Below, piece after piece: positions 7,524 to 15,962 of a stretch of DNA of 64,000 bases. A program made the position numbers and the translations under genes. This DNA is from Anaerococcus pacaensis 9403502 (GTDB taxonomy: Bacteria; Bacillota; Clostridia; Tissierellales; Peptoniphilaceae), in contig HG326663.1 in the NCBI GenBank assembly GCA_000308255.3, forward strand, positions 261,876-325,875. Reading direction: 5' to 3'. The notes beneath the pieces were generated by a model that saw only the letters and a program-made list of their open reading frames with translations, ran no database searches and was not told the DNA's origin. The first letter of the stretch is position 1, and every line of letters starts with the position of its first letter.

Positions 7524-8672
7524 CTAGCTCCTAGTAGTCTCTGCCTTTTCCCATGTTGGCTTGCTCTTGCCAGTAGCTTCATTAATGGCTCCCTTTAGTT
7601 GAGCCGCCATCATCATTGTGTAATAATATGGGAAATAGAAAATCTTTAGGCGAGTTTCTAGCATATATCCAAGCATTGCTAGGATAAAAAATATTAGTTG
7701 CAAGATAAAAATCACTTTATAAAACGCACCGTGATTTAGGAGGGCTATATTTGAAATAAATAGTAATATGTGGTTAAAACCCAACAGAAATCTTAAAGTT
7801 TTGTGGTTAAAGTGAAAGAAGCTAAACCAGCCGTATTCAAATATATTTAATCTATGCATATTTGTAAAGAGATTAGAAAGAATTCTTCTTTGCATCCTCA
7901 CTTTTCTCTTAAACTCATCGCTAGTAGTCGCCCCTGCCTTTTCCACTGCTATGGCAGCAGGATTATAAAGAGCTCTTTTGTGATTGAGTCCTGCGGCTAG
8001 TGGCATCTCATAATCGTGGCTAGATATGAGATTGTAATGGCGGTAGTCTTCCTTCCTGCAAGCATAAATCGCACCATTGCCTGCTGCAATAGTTGCAATC
8101 TCTGACTCTATCTTTCGCATCTTAAGCTCCATATTCCAATAGGTATTTTCAGCTACCACACTAGCCACAGAGTCATCTTCTACATATATGAGAGACCCGC
8201 AGACGTATTCGATATCGTCGGAGGTGAAAAAGCTCACAAGTTCATCTATGGCATCCGGTTTAAACATCGAATTCGCATCAGAAAAAACCAGGATTTCACC
8301 ATTGGCCACCTCCACTGCCTCATCTTGGGCATTGGTCTTACCCAAATGATTTTTCACAGTATTTAGCCTAATATTAGCCTCAGGATGCTCAGCTATAAAA
8401 CGCTCTACTATTGGCACAGTCATATCGCTACTTGCATCATTGGCTACTATCACCTCATAGTTTGGAAAAGTTGATTCCAATATATTATTTAATTTTCTTT
8501 CTATTACTTTTTCTTCATTGTATGCGGATATGATAACCGATACACTAGGCTTATAAGAAAGGTCTTTTTTGTTTTTTCTATTTAAAACCTTCTCCAAAAT
8601 CACTAAGGTAATCGGATAACCAATCATAGCATAAAAAATAGCAAAAGCTGCTATATAAAATATTACTTTCAT
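7524..8672 (-). CDS. Membrane-bound GT2 glycosyltransferase
   Basis: A 382-residue enzyme resembling IcaA/hyaluronan-synthase-like GT2 proteins. An N-terminal membrane helix (residues 2-22) precedes the catalytic domain with VSVIISAYNEEKVIERK, VANDASSD, and the DXD-like FSDANSMF. An RMQRRIL segment stands where a QxxRW-type motif is expected. Two or three C-terminal membrane segments follow (about residues 285-350). It is the promoter-proximal gene of the operon running down to 4514. It may start or extend the polymer, and possibly pass it through the membrane. A processive mode is plausible from the topology but not proven. Confidence 0.75.
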   Translation of the reverse strand: MKVIFYIAAFAIFYAMIGYPITLVILEKVLNRKNKKDLSYKPSVSVIISAYNEEKVIERKLNNILESTFPNYEVIVANDASSDMTVPIVERFIAEHPEANIRLNTVKNHLGKTNAQDEAVEVANGEILVFSDANSMFKPDAIDELVSFFTSDDIEYVCGSLIYVEDDSVASVVAENTYWNMELKMRKIESEIATIAAGNGAIYACRKEDYRHYNLISSHDYEMPLAAGLNHKRALYNPAAIAVEKAGATTSDEFKRKVRMQRRILSNLFTNMHRLNIFEYGWFSFFHFNHKTLRFLLGFNHILLFISNIALLNHGAFYKVIFILQLIFFILAMLGYMLETRLKIFYFPYYYTMMMAAQLKGAINEATGKSKPTWEKAETTRS

Positions 8673-8718
8673 AGTGATAATTATATAATAAAATCTATCT
8701 ATTTTTCAATAATTACTA

Positions 8719-8752
8719 TATAATAGAGTCTATAAATTTGTTATAAAGAGGA
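8719..8752 (+). promoter_or_regulatory. -10 box and RBS of gltS
   Basis: TATAAT lies at 8719-8724 and an AAAGAGGA ribosome-binding site shortly before the ATG at 8757. The -35 region is weak. The polysaccharide operon diverges from here. Confidence 0.5.
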
Positions 8753-8756
8753 TAAT

Positions 8757-9935
8757 ATGGAATTCACACTAGATATTTTACAAACCCTAGGCATTGCAAT
8801 CATCGCCTATATCATTGGCACAAATCTAAAAAAGAGATCAAAATTTCTCACCAAATTTTTCATCCCATCGCCAGTTATAGGTGGACTTGTCGTAAGCCTA
8901 GTGGTATTTATTTTAAACCAAACCCACATAGCCTATTTTGAATTTGATGGAATCTTGCAGGACTTTTTTATGAATATATTTTTCACCTGCATTGGCCTTT
9001 CTTGCTCTTTTGCTATGCTAAAGAAATCCGGAGGCCTTGGTTTAAGACTAGCTCTTGCGATAATAATTTTATTGCCACTGCAAAATATACTAGCTGTCGC
9101 TTTGAGTAAGACCCTTGGGCTCAACCCGCTCTATGGAGTAGCCATGGGATCGACTTCTATGACTGGCGGCATTGGATCTGCGGTAAGCTTTGGAAAAATC
9201 ATGGAAGAAGCAGGAGCTACTAATAGTACCGAAATAGGAGTTGCTGCTGCAACCTTTGGCCTACTAGCAGGATCTCTTGTAGGAGGACCTACTGCCAATA
9301 GGCTCATCCGCAAAAATCAGCTTTCAACTAGGGGTTCTATCATTAGAGAAACAGATGTTGAACTAACCGGCCTCATGAACCAACAAACTTTATTGAAGGC
9401 CATAGTTATTATAGGGCTTGCTAGTTTTCTAGGAACTTTTATCAATAAAGCCCTAGCCCTCACCCCAGTTAACTTCCCTTACTATGTAGGCTGCCAATTT
9501 GCAGGCCTAATTGTAAGAAACATTTACGATGGGCTTGGTAAAAAAATAGACATGGTAAATATAGAAACTCTGGGCAATATATCGCTCACCCTTTTCCTAT
9601 CGCTTGCCCTAATAAGTCTAAATATCGCAGCTATTCTTAGCCTTGCCCTACCAATGCTACTTATCATGCTAGCTCAAGCGATATTTATTGCAATTTATAC
9701 ATCTCTTGTCACTTTCAACCTCACCGGTCGTGACTATGATGCTGCAGTAATGGTGGCCGGCCACTGTGGGGTGGGCCTAGGGCAAACACCAAATGCCATG
9801 GCCAATATGGAAGCGGTCATAGAAGAAAAAGGTCCAGCAGATGTAGCAATGTTCGTGCTGCCAATAGTCCTAGCTATAGCAGTAAATTTCTTTAACCCAC
9901 TCATTATTACATTTTTCATAGACATGCTCAAATAA
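8757..9935 (+). CDS. gltS: Sodium/glutamate symporter
   Basis: A 392-residue polytopic membrane protein of the GltS (ESS) family, close to the usual length of about 400. It imports glutamate together with sodium. Around ten hydrophobic segments are visible. The two pore-loop regions typical of the family are rich in Gly and Ser: MGSTSMTGGIGSA near residues 130-142, and VAGHCGVGLGQTPNA in the second half. The inverted-repeat architecture of two halves is apparent. It is a single gene with its own -10 box, closed by a strong bidirectional terminator. Confidence 0.9.
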   Translation: MEFTLDILQTLGIAIIAYIIGTNLKKRSKFLTKFFIPSPVIGGLVVSLVVFILNQTHIAYFEFDGILQDFFMNIFFTCIGLSCSFAMLKKSGGLGLRLALAIIILLPLQNILAVALSKTLGLNPLYGVAMGSTSMTGGIGSAVSFGKIMEEAGATNSTEIGVAAATFGLLAGSLVGGPTANRLIRKNQLSTRGSIIRETDVELTGLMNQQTLLKAIVIIGLASFLGTFINKALALTPVNFPYYVGCQFAGLIVRNIYDGLGKKIDMVNIETLGNISLTLFLSLALISLNIAAILSLALPMLLIMLAQAIFIAIYTSLVTFNLTGRDYDAAVMVAGHCGVGLGQTPNAMANMEAVIEEKGPADVAMFVLPIVLAIAVNFFNPLIITFFIDMLK

Positions 9936-9972
9936 AAATAAGCGGTGCACGAAAATGCTACCGCTTATTTTA
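9935..9972. terminator. Bidirectional intrinsic terminator
   Basis: AAAATAAGCGGT pairs with ACCGCTTATTTT around a loop of about 13 bases. It lies between the converging gltS and uppP genes. Confidence 0.85.
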
Positions 9973-10846
9973 TTATGCCAAAATATAAAAATACTATTAT
10001 AGCGAGTATTATTCTGTATATACCAAAAGGTATAAAGTCATTTTTACTGATGTAGGCCATGAATTTCTTGATAACTACATAGGCTACAATAAAGCTAACT
10101 ACCATGCCTAGCACAATTAAAAACCATTGGTAGCCTGTAAAGCCGCCGAAGTTTTTCACTACCTTAAGTAATGTCGCTCCCAGCATAGTAGGAATGGCTA
10201 GGAAAAATGAAAATTCTGCTGCTGCTTCTCGGGTAAGGCCCAATATCATAGCCCCCATGATAGTTGCAGCTGATCTACTAGTTCCTGGTATCATGGCAAG
10301 GGCTTGGAAGAAACCAATCATTATAATTGTCTTATAAGGGACATTGATTATATTATCATGGGCGAAGCCGCGTCTATGTTTGTTGTTACGCTCTACAAAT
10401 ATTATTACCAGCCCCCATATGGCGAGCATGGCTGCTACCACCATTGGGTGGAAGAGGTATTTATCGATGAGGTCGTCAAAAAGTAGGCCAAGGATACCTG
10501 CAGGTATTACTCCTACTATTACTCTTTTCCATAGTTCTATTGTCCTCTTGTCTGGATGAGTCATCCTATAATAGAACTTGGATTGTTTGTTGAGTTTCGA
10601 ATAATTTTTTGGAAAATATCTGCCGGTCTTGTTAGCATCCCAAGGGTTTAGCCTCTTAAAGTAGAGGACTACTACAGACAAGATTGCCCCAAGTTGGATG
10701 ATGACATTGAAGGCATTGGAAAATTCAGGAGGCGAAAGCTTTACAAATTCATTTACCAAAATAAGGTGGCCAGTGGATGATACTGGCAAGAATTCAGTTA
10801 TCCCTTCTACGATCGATAGGATTATTACTTTAATTATTTCAATCAT
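9965..10846 (-). CDS. uppP: Undecaprenyl-diphosphatase
   Basis: A 293-residue integral membrane enzyme of the BacA/UppP family. It removes a phosphate from undecaprenyl diphosphate to recycle the lipid carrier for cell-wall and polysaccharide synthesis, and overproduction gives bacitracin resistance. Diagnostic motifs are EGITEFLPVSSTGHLI near the N-terminus and PGTSRSAATI in the second half, both lining the active site. The ATG at 10846 is chosen because GGAGG lies six bases upstream; the longer frame adds an unsupported leader. It overlaps the 3' end of the TtcA-like gene by eight bases. Confidence 0.93.
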   Translation of the reverse strand: MIEIIKVIILSIVEGITEFLPVSSTGHLILVNEFVKLSPPEFSNAFNVIIQLGAILSVVVLYFKRLNPWDANKTGRYFPKNYSKLNKQSKFYYRMTHPDKRTIELWKRVIVGVIPAGILGLLFDDLIDKYLFHPMVVAAMLAIWGLVIIFVERNNKHRRGFAHDNIINVPYKTIIMIGFFQALAMIPGTSRSAATIMGAMILGLTREAAAEFSFFLAIPTMLGATLLKVVKNFGGFTGYQWFLIVLGMVVSFIVAYVVIKKFMAYISKNDFIPFGIYRIILAIIVFLYFGIIK

Positions 10847-11651
10847 CGAATTCCTCCATAAAAGAATGCTTTTCCCCATGGAGCTGGTAAGCTATGACCA
10901 TGTCACAATTTACATTCTCTGCACTACGAAGTATTGACATCTCAACATCTGGATTGTCATTTTTCACTTCTGCTATAAGCTCTTTTATCTTTTTTCTGGT
11001 GTATGATTCGCTAGACTTAGTCACTGTGCAAGCACAATCTAAGGCCCTTAGCTCTGAGTAATCACGCCATCTTATGATGTCTTCTTCCTTGACATAATAA
11101 AATGGTCGAATCAGTTCCATACCCTCAAAATTAGCAGCCTTAAGCTTTGGCTTCATGGTTTTGTAGTTGCCTGCCCATAGCACATTCATCATGATAGTTT
11201 CAATGACATCATTTAGGTGATGACCTAGAGCAATTTTATTGCAACCAAGCTCCTCCGCCTTGGCATATAGGGCTCCGCGGCGCATTCTCGCGCACATGTA
11301 GCAAGGGTAGTCGCCTTTAGTGATGGATTCTGCTATGTCAAAGACCTCGGTGTCAAATATTTCTCCATCAATCCCCAGATATTCAAGGTTGTGCTCGAGC
11401 ATCTTTCTATTGGCTGGGTCATAGCCTGGATCCATTGAGATATAGCAGACATCAAAATCTACTTTCGAATGTCTGTGAAGCTCTTCTATGACCTTAGCAA
11501 GGAGCAATGAATCTTTGCCGCCAGATATAGCCACGGCTACCTTGTCACCATCATTTATCAGCTCAAATTCCTTGATAGCTTTGATAAAAGGCGACCAGAT
11601 TTCTTTTCTAAATTTTTTTATAATCGATTTTTCAATTTTTTCTAATTCCAT
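10839..11651 (-). CDS. TtcA/TilS-type PP-loop tRNA-thiolation enzyme
   Basis: A 270-residue ATP-pyrophosphatase of the TtcA group. The PP-loop AISGGKDS is at residues 41-48. It is followed by a CYMCARMRRGALY segment (CxxC pair), LGHHLNDVIETIMMN (family helix), and a third Cys region CACTVTK. This is the cluster-binding pattern of TtcA, which makes 2-thiocytidine in tRNA. Several Firmicutes homologues of unproven substrate share it, so I leave the symbol blank. It belongs to the compact unit HAD-walJ-this gene-uppP, where gaps are short or negative. Confidence 0.8.
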   Translation of the reverse strand: MELEKIEKSIIKKFRKEIWSPFIKAIKEFELINDGDKVAVAISGGKDSLLLAKVIEELHRHSKVDFDVCYISMDPGYDPANRKMLEHNLEYLGIDGEIFDTEVFDIAESITKGDYPCYMCARMRRGALYAKAEELGCNKIALGHHLNDVIETIMMNVLWAGNYKTMKPKLKAANFEGMELIRPFYYVKEEDIIRWRDYSELRALDCACTVTKSSESYTRKKIKELIAEVKNDNPDVEMSILRSAENVNCDMVIAYQLHGEKHSFMEEFDD

Positions 11652-11662
11652 AACTTACTTTC

Positions 11663-12454
11663 TTACAATAAAACTATTCCGCTTGGATTGTGGCGGTCGG
11701 CTACATCCAGATGGATGTCTTTTTTCGTATCTAGTCCTAGGCTGGTCAGATAATTATCTACTGTTAGGCGGGATAGTTCAGGAGTGTTGTTGGTTTCTGA
11801 TAGGTGGCCAAGAAACACATGTTCACGCTTGCCCTCTAGGGCATCAGCTAGGACTTCAGCTGATTGGTCGTTTGATAAGTGGCCCATATTGCTCATCACG
11901 CGAAGTTTTAGTGGATAAGGATAGGGACCGCGTTTTAGGGCCTCTAGGTCGTGGTTGGCCTCCATATAGTAAATATCCGACCCCTTGATCTCATAGGCCA
12001 TTTTTTCATCGACAATACCCGTATCTGTGAGTAGAGTGATTTTTTTATTGCCTAGATAAAATATGAAGCCCACTGGTTCATTGGCATCGTGGTGGATTTT
12101 GATAGGGAGTATATCCATAGACTTAAAGCTTACGAATTTACCAGTATCAAAAAGCTTGATATTCTCCTCTTTGATGCGACCACAGTGCTTATCAAGTGCC
12201 TTCCAAGTGCCGGCATTGGCATAGATTGGGAGATTGTATCTACGGCTTAGGGTCCCCAGTCCTTTGGAATGGTCGGCATGCTCGTGGGTTACAAAAACTG
12301 CATCAAGCTCTTTTGGATTTTCACCAATTTCTGTCAGTAAATATTCTATTCTCTTGCCTGAAAATCCCGCATCGATAAGAATTTTACTGCCCTTATATTC
12401 TAAAAATAGGCAGTTCCCACTCGATCCTGAGGATAATATAGCAAATCTATCCAT
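11663..12454 (-). CDS. walJ: MBL-fold hydrolase WalJ (YycJ)
   Basis: A 263-residue metallo-beta-lactamase-fold protein. The N-terminus ILSSGSSGNC and the metal site THEHADHSKG (about residues 55-64) match YycJ/WalJ. In Firmicutes this protein is usually encoded at the end of the walRK locus and is linked to DNA mismatch repair and wall homeostasis. A later LTDTG and GHLS provide the remaining metal ligands expected for the fold. Here it is detached from any walRK genes and lies between a HAD phosphatase and a PP-loop enzyme. Family membership is clear; the cellular role is by homology. Confidence 0.85.
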   Translation of the reverse strand: MDRFAILSSGSSGNCLFLEYKGSKILIDAGFSGKRIEYLLTEIGENPKELDAVFVTHEHADHSKGLGTLSRRYNLPIYANAGTWKALDKHCGRIKEENIKLFDTGKFVSFKSMDILPIKIHHDANEPVGFIFYLGNKKITLLTDTGIVDEKMAYEIKGSDIYYMEANHDLEALKRGPYPYPLKLRVMSNMGHLSNDQSAEVLADALEGKREHVFLGHLSETNNTPELSRLTVDNYLTSLGLDTKKDIHLDVADRHNPSGIVLL

Positions 12455-12461
12455 GGCTCTC

Positions 12462-13274
12462 CTAGTCTAGTAGTTCTTTTAGAAAGTGTGCTACTCCCGC
12501 TTCATCATTTTTCTTTGTCACTTCATCAGCTACTTCTTTTGCCTCATCGCTAGCATTTTCCATAGCCACACCTATACCTGCTATTTTCAAAGCTTCGGCA
12601 TCATTGGCCCCATCGCCAAAATAAATGACATCTGAAAGATCAATATTTAAATGCTCGCATAGGGCCTTTAAGGAATTGCCCTTGCCAGATGATTTTTTGA
12701 GGACTTCTAGAGAATAAGTTTCATTTCTCATAGTCATGTATTCATCTTCAAGGCGGTCTTTGTTGGCCTCATAAAACTTATCCAGCTCGTCCTCTTTGCC
12801 CATAAAGTTCACACGGGCAACTTTTTCTTGAATGTCATCAAAGGTTTCAAATTTTTGGCGAGGCATCTTCATGACATTTTGGTCTGTTAGAAAACCCTCG
12901 TTTACTTCTTCGGCATTATTATATAATATATCCTTGGTGAAAACGACTATTTGAAGGTCTTCGTCAACTAAATAGCTAGTGATTTTTTCATAATCGGTTT
13001 CATCAAGAGCATTGTCCACTAAGACCTTGCCATCGGCATTGCGACGGACAAAGGCACCTGTGTTGCAGATTGAATAATCTTCCCAACCTTCAAGGCCGAG
13101 CTCTTGGCGGATCCACCAAAAACCATTAAATGGCCTGCCTGTTGCAAGTACGATTTTTAGTCCCTTTTCATGTAATTTTTGTATAATTTCTTTATTTCCC
13201 TTAGCAATCTCCTTATCTTCGTTAAGCAGAGTACCATCAAGGTCGATTGCTACAAGCTTTATATCTTTTTTCAT
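12462..13274 (-). CDS. Cof-type HAD-IIB phosphatase
   Basis: A 270-residue HAD hydrolase. Motif I is IDLDGTLLNEDKEI with the two catalytic Asp residues. Motif II lies around VLATGRP. Motifs III/IV are KGNSLK and YFGDGANDAEAL. A C2 cap sits between motifs II and III, as in the Cof/YidA group, whose members dephosphorylate sugar phosphates or flavin intermediates. The start is supported by AAGGAG. A decayed copy of its first 60 codons sits at 21925-22107. Confidence 0.85.
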   Translation of the reverse strand: MKKDIKLVAIDLDGTLLNEDKEIAKGNKEIIQKLHEKGLKIVLATGRPFNGFWWIRQELGLEGWEDYSICNTGAFVRRNADGKVLVDNALDETDYEKITSYLVDEDLQIVVFTKDILYNNAEEVNEGFLTDQNVMKMPRQKFETFDDIQEKVARVNFMGKEDELDKFYEANKDRLEDEYMTMRNETYSLEVLKKSSGKGNSLKALCEHLNIDLSDVIYFGDGANDAEALKIAGIGVAMENASDEAKEVADEVTKKNDEAGVAHFLKELLD

Positions 13275-13294
13275 TATTACTCCTTAAAGGCTTA

Positions 13295-13327
13295 AAAAAG
13301 AGACTGTTACTTAGTAACAATCTCTTG
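13295..13327 (-). terminator. Intrinsic terminator of the malic enzyme gene
   Basis: AGAGACTGTTACT and TAGTAACAATCTCT form a long hairpin, followed on the minus strand by TTTTTT. Confidence 0.8.
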
Positions 13328-13368
13328 ATATCACAACTATTTTACTGTAAATTTAAGTTTTTACAATA

Positions 13369-14520
13369 TTATAGGCAAGCTTTTACAGCTTCTGCTACAG
13401 CATCAGCTATTCCTTCTTCGAAAGCATCTGGAATGATGTATTCTTCTGATAGTTCATCATCAGTTACAAAATCTGCCAAAGCTTTTGCTGCTGCCATTTT
13501 CATTTCTTCTGTGATTTGTGGAGCACGTGCTTCTAGGGCTCCTTTGAAGATTCCTGGGAATGCTAATACGTTGTTGATTTGGTTTGGATAGTCAGATCTT
13601 CCTGTACCTACAACGCGAGCTCCAGCTTCTCTTGCTAAATCGTAGTCAATTTCTGGAGTTGGGTTTGCCATTGGGAATACTATTGGGTTTTCTGCCATAT
13701 TCTTGATGTCATCAGCATCTAATAGGTCTGGAGCAGAAACTCCTACAAATACGTCAGCATCAACAATAGCTTCTTTTAGGCTACCTTCAAAGTTTTCTGG
13801 GTTAAACATTTCAGCAATTTGTGCTTTTACAGGGTTGCCGGAGTTAAGCATTGTATCGTTTATAGCTCCTCTAGAGTCACATACGATAATGTTTTGTACA
13901 CCCAAATCTCTGATAAGTTTCGCACAAGAAAAACCTGCAGCACCAGCACCTGATATTACAACTTTGATATCTTCTGCTTTTTTATCGACTAATTTTAGAG
14001 CATTGATAAGGGCAGCTACTGTAACTATTGCTGTACCGTGTTGGTCATCGTGGAATACCGGAATATCAAGTTCTTCTTTTAATTTGTCTTCGATATATAC
14101 ACATCTTGGAGATGATATATCTTCAAGGTTGATTCCACCAAATGTTGGGGCAATATTTTTTACGATTTGAATTATTTCGTCTGGATCTTGGGTTTCTAGT
14201 ACTAGCGGAACTGCGTTTACTCCACCAAATTCTTTGAAAAGTACAGCCTTACCTTCCATTACTGGAAGTCCAGCCTTAGCTCCGATATTTCCAAGGCCAA
14301 GAACTGCTGATCCATCACTAACTACAGCTATGGTGTTTGCTTTCATAGTGTATTCATATGCCTTATCCTCATCTGCTGCAATTTCTCTACATGGCTCAGC
14401 TACACCTGGGCTATATGCATATGATAGGTCTTCTTTGCTTTTTACTAATGCTTTTACATCAGTTCCGATTTTACCTTTCCATTGTTTGTGTAGTTCGAGT
14501 GCTTTTTCATAAACGTCCAT
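13369..14520 (-). CDS. NAD(P)-dependent malic enzyme (CitM-like)
   Basis: A 383-residue short-form malic enzyme that oxidatively decarboxylates malate, or decarboxylates oxaloacetate, to pyruvate. SYAYSPGVAEPC contains the substrate-side Tyr region, and VSDGSAVLGLGNIGAKAGLPVMEGK carries the first Gly-rich motif. The catalytic-site INLEDISSPRC, FHDDQHGTAIV (metal ligands) and the NAD-binding VVISGAGAAGFSCAKLI follow. It lies just downstream of a 2HCT carboxylate carrier and close to citrate lyase. In lactic acid bacteria CitM in this setting removes CO2 from oxaloacetate made by citrate lyase, and the same role is likely here. No OadABG-type decarboxylase is in the window. Confidence 0.9.
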   Translation of the reverse strand: MDVYEKALELHKQWKGKIGTDVKALVKSKEDLSYAYSPGVAEPCREIAADEDKAYEYTMKANTIAVVSDGSAVLGLGNIGAKAGLPVMEGKAVLFKEFGGVNAVPLVLETQDPDEIIQIVKNIAPTFGGINLEDISSPRCVYIEDKLKEELDIPVFHDDQHGTAIVTVAALINALKLVDKKAEDIKVVISGAGAAGFSCAKLIRDLGVQNIIVCDSRGAINDTMLNSGNPVKAQIAEMFNPENFEGSLKEAIVDADVFVGVSAPDLLDADDIKNMAENPIVFPMANPTPEIDYDLAREAGARVVGTGRSDYPNQINNVLAFPGIFKGALEARAPQITEEMKMAAAKALADFVTDDELSEEYIIPDAFEEGIADAVAEAVKACL

Positions 14521-14547
14521 AAATTATCTCCTTTTTATGTTTTTGTT

Positions 14548-15843
14548 CTAGAAGAACAATGGTACCAATAGGGATGCGAGTAATATTATAAAGGCTCCGC
14601 CTAGCCTTGATGAAATTTGGGCAAATGGCATAAGTTCCATACGGTCAGCTGCTGTAAGAACAGCAACATCGCCTGTTCCACCCATATTTGCCATACATAA
14701 ACCTGCTGTGATAGCCGCTTCGATTGGATAAAATCCTACAAAATGTCCTACTAGTCCTGAACCAATCATAGCTCCAAGAATTACGATTGCTACAAGAATT
14801 AGGTATTGTATGCTAAAGGCATTGATTATATCAGCAAGTGATGTATAAGATATACCGATACCAAGTAATAATAGTGGTGTGAAGTTTCCAGCTATAAAGC
14901 CATACCAACCAGCACAAGCATTAGTAATTTTTTCTGGAAGTACGTCGATTCCCTTTACCAATGCTACAGCAATAATCATCCACGCATATGGGTGGATATC
15001 AACACCAACGTTTTTAAGTAGTTTTGCAATGATTGAACCTAGTGTAAAAAATGCTACTGCAATAACAAGACCTGTTCCATATTCTTTTGCTCCTAGAACC
15101 ACGTCTTGTTTTTTATCAACAAACTCATCAGATTGACTTCTCATTATTTGCCCATTACCTGTTAATTCTGGTTTCTTTTGACCAAGTCTATTTAGTAAAC
15201 CTCCAGCAACTATTGCTAGAGCATTACCAAGAGCTACAGCAGGAACTAGCCTACTCATGATTTGATCTGCAGGTATGCCAAGAGCTCCTTCAAATACTTG
15301 AGCAATTGGTACAGCTCCTGCTCCCATACCTCCGCCCATGATAGGAACTCCTATATAAGCTATTGCTTCACCAAAACTAAATCCAAATAATGGACCAACT
15401 AGACCCACAAGAACTAGTGCTACGACAAGACCACCAAGTATAGCTGGAAGATAACGTATTGCTGCTTTTATTAATAAATCACGATCCATACCAAGGATTG
15501 ATCCTGTAATTAGAGCGGCAATATAAAAATCGAGAAAGCCCATTTTGCCATCGCCACCCTTCATAAAGTTATCAGTTAGAGTTATAACTTCTTCCGGGAT
15601 TAGATTAAAGTAGACAAGGGCAGCACCTCCAAATATAGCTACTATTGCTCCACCACCTAAATAAGTATTTACTATAGGAACAACATTACCAACAAGATTT
15701 AAAAGCTCTCCAATTATTAATAAAAATAAAAATGCCCCAATCAGGCCTTGTGGAAGAACTCCTAGCCATATTGCTACAACAAGAATTACAAATAATACTG
15801 CATAAAGTGGCCAAGAAAGGCCTAAAATCCTATGATTTTTCAT
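14548..15843 (-). CDS. 2-hydroxycarboxylate transporter (CitP/CitS/MleP family)
   Basis: A 431-residue polytopic carrier with about eleven membrane segments. It belongs to the 2HCT family, which imports citrate or malate by sodium/proton symport or by exchange with lactate. Glycine-rich re-entrant-loop motifs characteristic of the family are visible: IMGGGMGAGAVPIAQ in the first half and MANMGGTGDVAVL in the second. The ATG at 15843 has AGGAGG upstream; the GTG two codons before it is less likely. It precedes the malic enzyme gene by 27 bases and probably forms an operon with it. Context favours citrate as substrate, though the sequence alone does not separate citrate from malate. Confidence 0.88.
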   Translation of the reverse strand: MKNHRILGLSWPLYAVLFVILVVAIWLGVLPQGLIGAFLFLLIIGELLNLVGNVVPIVNTYLGGGAIVAIFGGAALVYFNLIPEEVITLTDNFMKGGDGKMGFLDFYIAALITGSILGMDRDLLIKAAIRYLPAILGGLVVALVLVGLVGPLFGFSFGEAIAYIGVPIMGGGMGAGAVPIAQVFEGALGIPADQIMSRLVPAVALGNALAIVAGGLLNRLGQKKPELTGNGQIMRSQSDEFVDKKQDVVLGAKEYGTGLVIAVAFFTLGSIIAKLLKNVGVDIHPYAWMIIAVALVKGIDVLPEKITNACAGWYGFIAGNFTPLLLLGIGISYTSLADIINAFSIQYLILVAIVILGAMIGSGLVGHFVGFYPIEAAITAGLCMANMGGTGDVAVLTAADRMELMPFAQISSRLGGAFIILLASLLVPLFF

Positions 15844-15962
15844 AAGCACCTCCTAAATTACTTCTATATCTAAATTATATCACTCATACACATCTATGTT
15901 AACCTTATCTTATTATGTTTCTGAACACTACAAAATAAAATCCCTCTGGGGACTTAATTATA

